DNA of 11,805 nucleotides from Kiritimatiellia bacterium (lineage in GTDB: Bacteria; Verrucomicrobiota; Kiritimatiellia; UBA8416; JAIOPI01). A program made the position numbers and the translations under genes. The notes under the pieces are model-generated. The model did no database searches. It was not told the origin of the DNA and worked only from the letters and a program-made list of their open reading frames with translations. The DNA is taken from positions 1-11,805 of the forward strand of contig JAPKCZ010000028.1 of NCBI GenBank assembly GCA_028822745.1, written 5' to 3'. Numbering within the stretch: position 1 is the first letter of the stretch; each line of letters opens with the position of its first letter. Below are positions 6,564 through 11,805 of the stretch, piece by piece.

Positions 6564-7091
6564 ATGTTGTCTCGCATGTCTGATTTACGTACACCAGAAG
6601 CGAAAATCCAAACTCGCTCGGCCATGGTTGACCTCGTCGCCGAATCACGGGCTGCCGGCAACCGTGTCGTGTTCACCAATGGCGCGTTCGACATTTTGCA
6701 TATTGGTCATGTCACGTATCTTGATTTTGCACGGCGCCAGGGCGATGCTCTGATTGTGGGCTTAAATTCGGATGCTTCCGTGAAGCGTTACAAAGGTGAA
6801 AACCGCCCCATCGTTCCTGAACAGGAACGCGCCTTGATGTTGGCTTCCCTCGAGTGTGTTGATTATGTTGTTATTTTTGATGAAGACGAACCTCGCGACT
6901 TGATCGCAGAACTTCTGCCTTCGGTATTGGTCAAAGGCAAGGATTGGGCGCATTACGTTTCAGGGCGAGATGTCGTTGAAGCCAACGGCGGAGAGGTTGT
7001 CTTGGCTGATTTTGTCGATGCCCGATCCACAACGGATGTGATTCGTAAAGTGGTCGAGGTCTATGGCCCGCCCAAGGAGACAACGGAGTGA
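6564..7091 (+). CDS. rfaE2: D-glycero-beta-D-manno-heptose 1-phosphate adenylyltransferase (stand-alone RfaE2)
   Basis: This cytosolic nucleotidylyltransferase transfers AMP from ATP to heptose 1-phosphate to make ADP-D-glycero-D-manno-heptose for the LPS inner core. Numbered from ATG 6564 (175 residues): FTNGAFDILHIGH (37-49) carries the HIGH ATP-binding motif. GLNSDASVKRYKG (66-78), RPIVP (81-85), VLVKGKDW (121-128) and a TTDVIRK stretch (156-162) complete the signature of the HldE C-terminal domain. There is no N-terminal ribokinase-type domain, so this is the split form; the kinase (HldA/RfaE1) must be elsewhere. The start is uncertain: ATG 6564 and ATG 6576 are both in frame, and the nearest SD-like AGGAG is 14 and 26 nt away respectively. 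The stop TGA overlaps the GTG of hldD, so the two are translationally coupled. Confidence 0.92.
   Translation: MLSRMSDLRTPEAKIQTRSAMVDLVAESRAAGNRVVFTNGAFDILHIGHVTYLDFARRQGDALIVGLNSDASVKRYKGENRPIVPEQERALMLASLECVDYVVIFDEDEPRDLIAELLPSVLVKGKDWAHYVSGRDVVEANGGEVVLADFVDARSTTDVIRKVVEVYGPPKETTE
7074..7079 (+). promoter_or_regulatory. ribosome binding site of hldD inside the rfaE2 coding end
   Basis: AAGGAG lies 8 nt before GTG 7088 and within the last codons of rfaE2. It supports the GTG start and reinitiation at the GTGA overlap. Confidence 0.7.
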
Positions 7092-8056
7092 AGCCGTTTT
7101 CGTTTATTGTAACCGGCGGAGCCGGATTTATCGGCCGCAATATTATCGATGCTTTGAATGCGCGTGGTCATGACGACATTCTCGTTGTCGATGCACTGAA
7201 TAATCCAGAAAAAGAAGCGAATTTGGCGTCTGTCCGATACGCGGAATTTATGGATAAGGACGCCTTTCGAGAGGCCTTGTTGGCGGGTGAGATGACAGCG
7301 GTGAAAACCGTTTTTCATCTTGGGGCATGCAGCTCGACGATGCAGCTGGATGTGGACTTTCTAAACGACAACAACGTGTTGTACACACAGCAGGTGTGTA
7401 CGTGGTGCAGTGACAACGATGTTCGATTTATTTATGCCTCATCGGCCGCGACCTATGGCGACGGCGAGCATGGCTATAGCGACGACGAAGCTAACATTCA
7501 GGAACTGAAACCACTGAATCCCTATGGCCAGTCCAAGCAGGATTTCGATCTGTGGGCACGTGAACGCGGGCTTCTGGATCACATTGTTGGGCTGAAGTAC
7601 TTCAACGTGTATGGCCCGTTCGAGTCACACAAGGGCGATATGCGGTCCGTCGTAAACAAGGCCTATGGTTGGATCCAGGACACTGGCGAGCTCAGTCTGT
7701 TCAAGTCCTATCGGCCTGATTTTGCGGATGGTGAACAGAACCGTGATTTCATCTATGTCAAAGATGCCGTCGCGGTGACGTTGTTTTTTCATGATCATCC
7801 TGAGGTGTCAGGGCTTTTTAACTGTGGTACAGGCGAAGCGCGTACCTGGGTGGATCTCGGGCGTGCTATTTTTGCGGCTATGGATCTGGAGCCTAAAATC
7901 AAGATGATCGAAATGCCAGATGCGCTGCGCAATCACTACCAGTATCACACGCAGGCGGATGCCACCAAATTGCGAGAGTGTGGCTTCACGCAACCATTCA
8001 TGTCCATCGAAGAAGGTGTCGATGATTACGTTCGGAACTACCTTGCTAATGATTAA
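7088..8056 (+). CDS. hldD: ADP-L-glycero-D-manno-heptose 6-epimerase HldD
   Basis: HldD inverts C6'' of ADP-D-glycero-D-manno-heptose using tightly bound NADP(+), the last step to the LPS inner-core heptose donor. It is an extended short-chain dehydrogenase/reductase of 322 residues, close to the family's usual 310-330. Visible motifs: Rossmann TGGAGFIGRN (9-18), HLGACSSTM (77-85), YASSAATYG (116-124), catalytic YGQSK (Tyr146, Lys150), KYFNVYGPFESHKGDMRSVV (170-189, specific to HldD), RDFIYVKD (219-226) and FNCGTG (244-249). The start is GTG at 7088, supported by AAGGAG 8 nt upstream, and its GTGA overlaps the rfaE2 stop by 4 nt. It directly follows the adenylyltransferase whose product it uses. 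Its end overlaps the next gene by 8 nt. Confidence 0.96.
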   Translation: MKPFSFIVTGGAGFIGRNIIDALNARGHDDILVVDALNNPEKEANLASVRYAEFMDKDAFREALLAGEMTAVKTVFHLGACSSTMQLDVDFLNDNNVLYTQQVCTWCSDNDVRFIYASSAATYGDGEHGYSDDEANIQELKPLNPYGQSKQDFDLWARERGLLDHIVGLKYFNVYGPFESHKGDMRSVVNKAYGWIQDTGELSLFKSYRPDFADGEQNRDFIYVKDAVAVTLFFHDHPEVSGLFNCGTGEARTWVDLGRAIFAAMDLEPKIKMIEMPDALRNHYQYHTQADATKLRECGFTQPFMSIEEGVDDYVRNYLAND

Positions 8057-8402
8057 ATCTATATTTTCAACTGTTGTCGTGGCAGCCCTTGTGATTGTCA
8101 CGTTTTCGGGGTGCGGAACAACGAATGGCAACGGGAAATCTGGACCCAAGTCCATTGTGGTCGAGATAAGCTCTCAGGGCTCGATCCGTGTGGCTGGTAA
8201 GCCTGTGCGCCAATCGAAGCTTGCGAAAGCGTTGAAACGTCAGGGTGCAACGTCGCGAACGGCCATTCGCATTGTGTTACCACCCCATCCGCCACGCGAT
8301 ACGGCGAAACGTATCACGGAAACATTGGTTGCCGGTGGCTTACCACGCGTGATCTTCTCTACACCCCGTAAGGCCACGGCCGAAACCGTCGAGCGTCGTT
8401 AG
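8049..8402 (+). CDS. small lipoprotein with an ExbD/TolR-like periplasmic domain
   Basis: This 117-residue protein begins at ATG 8049 inside the end of hldD (8-nt overlap). A signal peptide MIKSIFSTVVVAALVIVTFSGC ends at lipobox FSGC with Cys22, followed by a Gly/Asn/Ser linker. Residues 35-106 follow the beta-alpha-beta-alpha-beta pattern of ExbD/TolR periplasmic domains. These are SIVVEISSQGSIRVAGKPV (strand-turn-strand), SKLAKALKRQ (helix), AIRIVLPP (strand), DTAKRITETLVAGG (helix) and PRVIFSTP (strand). Real ExbD/TolR has an N-terminal transmembrane helix with an essential Asp that pairs with ExbB/TolQ; here the hydrophobic segment has no acidic residue and is a cleavable lipoprotein signal. 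It is therefore not a motor subunit. The domain assignment is by eye. No SD is clear, so translation is probably coupled to hldD. Its TAG stop overlaps the stop of convergent purL. Confidence 0.65.
   Translation: MIKSIFSTVVVAALVIVTFSGCGTTNGNGKSGPKSIVVEISSQGSIRVAGKPVRQSKLAKALKRQGATSRTAIRIVLPPHPPRDTAKRITETLVAGGLPRVIFSTPRKATAETVERR
8399..8402. other. overlapping stop codons of convergent genes
   Basis: The TAG of the ExbD-like lipoprotein (8400-8402, + strand) and the TAA of purL (8399-8401, - strand) share bases. There is no intergenic DNA and no intrinsic terminator between them, so the two transcripts must overlap or end inside each other's gene. Confidence 0.85.
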
Positions 8403-11400
8403 GCGTTCGATGCGGAAAAGGCGCGGGCATTCTGGAACATTCGGAGCCACGGTCCTGCATCCCCGCTTAACAGATCCTTTGGTACGTAGGATAGTTGGCT
8501 TGCGCGAAAGGCACGTTCTGGGTGTGGCATCATGATCGTGACACGGCCGCCTGTCGTTGTCATGCCCGTCAAACCATCTGGTGACCCGTTCGGGTTGGCG
8601 GGATAGCGCTCAGCAACGTCTCCGGAGCCCTCGATGTAACGTAGCGAGAGCAAACCTGCCGTGCTAAGGGCATCCGCATCGGCTTCCGTCTCAAAGGCGA
8701 CCCGCCCTTCCCCATGTGCGACGGGAATGGTTAGCTTTGAACCTTCCATGCCTTTGAAAAAGATCGATGGCGAGGGAAGCACTTCGATATTTGATAGCCG
8801 AGCTTCAAACTGCTCCGAGCGGTTACGCAGAAAACGTGGCCAGTGCTGTGCACCGGGGATAATGGATTTGAGCTGCGACAACATCTGGCAACCATTGCAA
8901 ACGCCGAGTGAAAAGGTGTTCTGACGTGCGAAAAACGCTTCAAAATCTGCACGCAGACCCTCGTTGAAGAGAATGGAACGCGCCCAGCCACTGCCTGCAC
9001 CCAGAACATCGCCATACGAAAATCCGCCGCAGGCCACCAGTCCGTTGAAACTGGACAGGCTCACGCGTCCCTCCAGCAAATCCGTCATGTGAACATCAAT
9101 GGATTCAAATCCGGCACGATCAAAGGCTGCGGCCATTTCGACGTGACCGTTGATGCCCTGCTCACGAAGCACGGCCAGGCGTGGTCGTGTGGTGAACACG
9201 GCCGGGGCCATTTCCGAATCATACGTTAAGTCGTACGTCAGGCCGGGGTCGCTTGTGTCCGATGTGCGTGCAAATTCTTCCTTCGCGCAACCTGGGTCGT
9301 CGCGCTGCGCCTGCATGTGGTAGGTCAGTTCGGACCAGGACTGGTTCAGGTCGCTGATTGCGGCATCTAGCAGGACCTCTGTGCCCCTACTGCAGCGTAC
9401 CGAGCTGTCACCGGTTGTGGTGCCCAGCGTGTGCACGCATGAAGAAAGACCGGCATCTGCAAAACGAGCATGCACGGTGTCGAGTTGTTCTGACCCAACC
9501 TGCATGACCGCGCCCAGCTCTTCGGAAAACAGGGCTGCGCAAGCGTCATTGCCGAGCGCGGCCACATCGACCTGCAGTCCGCGACGCCCTGCGATGGCCA
9601 TTTCCACCAGCGTCGTCAACAGGCCACCATCCGAACGGTCATGGTAGGCGAGCAATTGCGCGTCGCGAACGAGCGATTGCAACACGCCGAACGCCGCCTT
9701 GAACGTTGCCGGATCATCGAGATCAGGTGCGCTGTCGCCCACTTGATTAAATGTTTGGGCAAGCACGGAGCCACCCATGCGGTTTTGTCCACCTCCAAGA
9801 TCAAGTAGGAGCAATGTGCTGTTGCTGACGGGTTTCAGGTCAGGGGTCACTGTGAGACGAACATCCGTCACGGGAGCGAAAGCGGTGATAATCAAACTCA
9901 GTGGTGCCGACTGCGATTGCTCCGCGCCTTTATCATCCTGCCAGACCGTACGCATCGACATCGAATCTTTGCCGACCGGAATGGACACGCCTAGTGCGGG
10001 GCACAATTCCATGCCAATCGCCTGAACGGTTTCGTACAGCGCAAAATCTTCGTCATTCTCGCCACAGGCACACATCCAGTTGCCGGATAATTTTGCATTT
10101 CCAATGTGATCGATATCGGTGCCGGCCATATTCAACAAGGCCTCACCGACGGCCATGCGCCCTGAGGCTGCTGGCGAGATCAGGGCGACAGGGGTTCGCT
10201 CGCCCATCGACATGGCTTCGCCGTGGTAGGATTCAAACGATAAAGTCGTTACGGCACAATCCGCGACGGGTTCCTGATGCGCGCCGACCATTTGGTCGCG
10301 TGCGACCAAGCCGGTGACACTACGATCGGCGATGGTAATCAAAAAGGTTTTCTTCGCAACGGCCGGTACGCGCAAAATGCGCTGCAAAAGATCCGACACA
10401 GACAAGGCGGGTATGTCGAGAGCTTGCCGGGTCAGAACGGGTGTCGTGGCTTCCATAATGGTTCGAGGCGGCTTGCCGAGCAGCATGTCCAAATCAAGAT
10501 CGATGGGCGTATTGTTAAACGCCTCATCACGCACAGAAAAGTGGCCGTCGCCCGTTGCTTGCCCGATGACGTGCGCGGGGCATCGTTCGCGTTCGCAAAG
10601 CGCCATGAAGGTATCGATGTTCTCTGGCGCGACGCAAAGCATGTAGCGTTCCTGTGCCTCGCAGCACCAGATCTCCATTGGACTCATGGAGGGTTCCTGG
10701 TTCGGCACGTTGCGCAATTCAAAGGATCCGCCGGTGGATTCGATCAGTTCTGGGCACGCATTGGATAGCCCCCCTGCCCCAACGTCGTGAATGATTTGGA
10801 TTGGATTGTCATCGCCGAGTGCGATGCAGCTATTGATCACTTCCTGGCAGCGGCGCTCCATTTCGGCGTTACCACGTTGTACGGAGTTAAAGTCAAGGTC
10901 CTCAGCGTTGCTGCCTGTTGCCATGGATGAGGCGGCGCCGCCTCCGATCCCGATGCGAAGCGCGGGTCCGCCTAGTTGGACCACGCGTGCGCCAACGGTA
11001 ACCTCGCGCTTCTCAACATGCTCGCGCTTTATGTTGCCCATGCCACCAGCAACCATAATGGGCTTGTGGTAGCCGCGCCATTTTCCGGCGAAAGTGTCTT
11101 CGTAGGTACGGAATATTCCAAGGAGCTGTGGGCGCCCGAATTCGTTTCCGAAATGAGCGCCACCTATAGGCGCCTCGATCATGATCTGATACGGCGTTGC
11201 GAGACGCGACGGAAAACCGGCTTGTTCCTTTTCCCATGGCTGAGCGAAGCCGGGGACGCGCAAGTTCGAAACGAAAAAGGCCGCTAAGCCCGCTTTGGAT
11301 TTACTGCCAATACCGGTAGCGCCTTCGTCGCGGATTTCGCCACCAACGCCAGTTGCAGCTCCGGGGTATGGGCTGATTGCCGTCGGATGGTTGTGCGTCT

Positions 11401-11805
11401 CAACCTTCATGATCATGTCAATCAGTCCGGTATGTCGCTGATAGGCCTTTGACCCCGCGACATCCACTTCAAACCAGTCCCCGGGGAAGCCCTCTAGCAC
11501 CCCGGAATTGTCCTTATAAGCGACCAAGGTACCTTCTGGGTTGAGGCGGTGCGTGTTGCGAATCATGTCAAACAAGGTGTTTGACTGCTTCTTGCCGTCG
11601 AGCACCCAGCTTGCATTGAAAATCTTATGGCGACAGTGTTCAGAATTGACCTGCGCAAACATCAACAGTTCGACGTCTGTCGGATTGCGCTGCATACCGC
11701 TGTAGGCGTCCATCAGGTAGTCGATTTCATCTGGGCTTAGGGCGAGGCCCATGTCGACGTTGGCGCGTTCCAGGGCATCGCGCCCACCGGACAAGACGTC
11801 GATGG
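8399..11805 (-). CDS. purL: phosphoribosylformylglycinamidine synthase PurL, single-chain form (N-terminus cut off)
   Basis: PurL converts FGAR plus glutamine and ATP to FGAM in de novo purine synthesis, in the cytosol. About 1134 residues are present, ending at TAA 8399-8401; the frame runs open off the right edge. Numbered from the TTG at 11794: FAQVNSEHCRHK (46-57), KVETHNHPTAISPYPGAATGVGGEIRDEGATG (130-161), GIGSKSKAG (161-169), GGGAASSM (284-291), VSIPVGKDSMSM (603-614), SDGGLLTTLVEMAIAG (721-736) and the linker DPGL (849-852). A fused class I glutaminase domain follows, with Cys966 in GVCNGCQ and His1091/Glu1093 in MPHPER. The spacing of this triad equals that of E. coli PurL (1135, 1260, 1262, from memory) with a constant offset of 169, so about 170 N-terminal residues are missing and there are no large indels between. 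The single-chain (PurL-PurQ fused) form and detailed resemblance to the enterobacterial protein are notable. Confidence 0.96.
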   Translation of the reverse strand, partial: IDVLSGGRDALERANVDMGLALSPDEIDYLMDAYSGMQRNPTDVELLMFAQVNSEHCRHKIFNASWVLDGKKQSNTLFDMIRNTHRLNPEGTLVAYKDNSGVLEGFPGDWFEVDVAGSKAYQRHTGLIDMIMKVETHNHPTAISPYPGAATGVGGEIRDEGATGIGSKSKAGLAAFFVSNLRVPGFAQPWEKEQAGFPSRLATPYQIMIEAPIGGAHFGNEFGRPQLLGIFRTYEDTFAGKWRGYHKPIMVAGGMGNIKREHVEKREVTVGARVVQLGGPALRIGIGGGAASSMATGSNAEDLDFNSVQRGNAEMERRCQEVINSCIALGDDNPIQIIHDVGAGGLSNACPELIESTGGSFELRNVPNQEPSMSPMEIWCCEAQERYMLCVAPENIDTFMALCERERCPAHVIGQATGDGHFSVRDEAFNNTPIDLDLDMLLGKPPRTIMEATTPVLTRQALDIPALSVSDLLQRILRVPAVAKKTFLITIADRSVTGLVARDQMVGAHQEPVADCAVTTLSFESYHGEAMSMGERTPVALISPAASGRMAVGEALLNMAGTDIDHIGNAKLSGNWMCACGENDEDFALYETVQAIGMELCPALGVSIPVGKDSMSMRTVWQDDKGAEQSQSAPLSLIITAFAPVTDVRLTVTPDLKPVSNSTLLLLDLGGGQNRMGGSVLAQTFNQVGDSAPDLDDPATFKAAFGVLQSLVRDAQLLAYHDRSDGGLLTTLVEMAIAGRRGLQVDVAALGNDACAALFSEELGAVMQVGSEQLDTVHARFADAGLSSCVHTLGTTTGDSSVRCSRGTEVLLDAAISDLNQSWSELTYHMQAQRDDPGCAKEEFARTSDTSDPGLTYDLTYDSEMAPAVFTTRPRLAVLREQGINGHVEMAAAFDRAGFESIDVHMTDLLEGRVSLSSFNGLVACGGFSYGDVLGAGSGWARSILFNEGLRADFEAFFARQNTFSLGVCNGCQMLSQLKSIIPGAQHWPRFLRNRSEQFEARLSNIEVLPSPSIFFKGMEGSKLTIPVAHGEGRVAFETEADADALSTAGLLSLRYIEGSGDVAERYPANPNGSPDGLTGMTTTGGRVTIMMPHPERAFRASQLSYVPKDLLSGDAGPWLRMFQNARAFSASNA

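Noticed and set aside
9901..10768. Long + strand frames (138 and 163 codons) antisense to purL
   Set aside because: Composition is typical of the antisense of a conserved gene, with no domain; purL motifs are intact on the other strand.

Overview
This window carries ordinary chromosomal housekeeping and cell-envelope genes of a Gram-negative bacterium. Two predicted lipoproteins, ADP-heptose (LPS inner core) biosynthesis genes, a DUF218/ElyC-type membrane protein and a DUF456 membrane protein all point to a cell with an outer membrane. Three features lean towards the PVC group (Verrucomicrobiota, Kiritimatiellota or Lentisphaerota): a stand-alone heptose adenylyltransferase instead of bifunctional HldE, an ExbD-like lipoprotein, and a very basic 67-residue protein whose style I associate with that group. 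This assignment is from memory and weak. The single-chain PurL and HrpB look strongly proteobacterial, so a proteobacterial host remains possible. I see no phage, transposon, CRISPR, tRNA or rRNA, and no convincing new multigene system.

Layout from the left: (1) the C-terminal end of an unrecognised + strand gene (1-211); (2) a small basic-protein gene on the - strand (311-514); (3) a 132-bp divergent intergenic region with two perfect 15-bp dyads, one over a candidate promoter; (4) hrpB, a DEAH-box helicase, on the + strand (647-3190); (5) a convergent - strand pair, ydcF/elyC-like (3764-4477) followed by DUF456 (3195-3806); (6) a second divergent intergenic region (4478-4658); (7) a compact + strand run of parB (4659-5558), an M28/glutaminyl-cyclase-like lipoprotein (5564-6502), rfaE2 (6564-7091), hldD (7088-8056) and an ExbD-domain lipoprotein (8049-8402); (8) purL on the - strand (8399-11805), convergent with that run and cut by the right edge, with about 170 N-terminal residues missing.

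How the genes may work together: rfaE2 and hldD perform the last two steps of ADP-L-glycero-D-manno-heptose synthesis. They are translationally coupled through a GTGA overlap. They lie between two lipoprotein genes and downstream of the chromosome-partition gene parB, so the run from 4659 to 8402 is probably one transcript mixing segregation and envelope functions. The ydcF-like/DUF456 pair, transcribed away from it, is also envelope-located. Genes are packed very tightly: stop codons of convergent neighbours overlap at 8399-8402 and are 4 nt apart at 3191-3194. No stretch over 300 bases lacks a gene.
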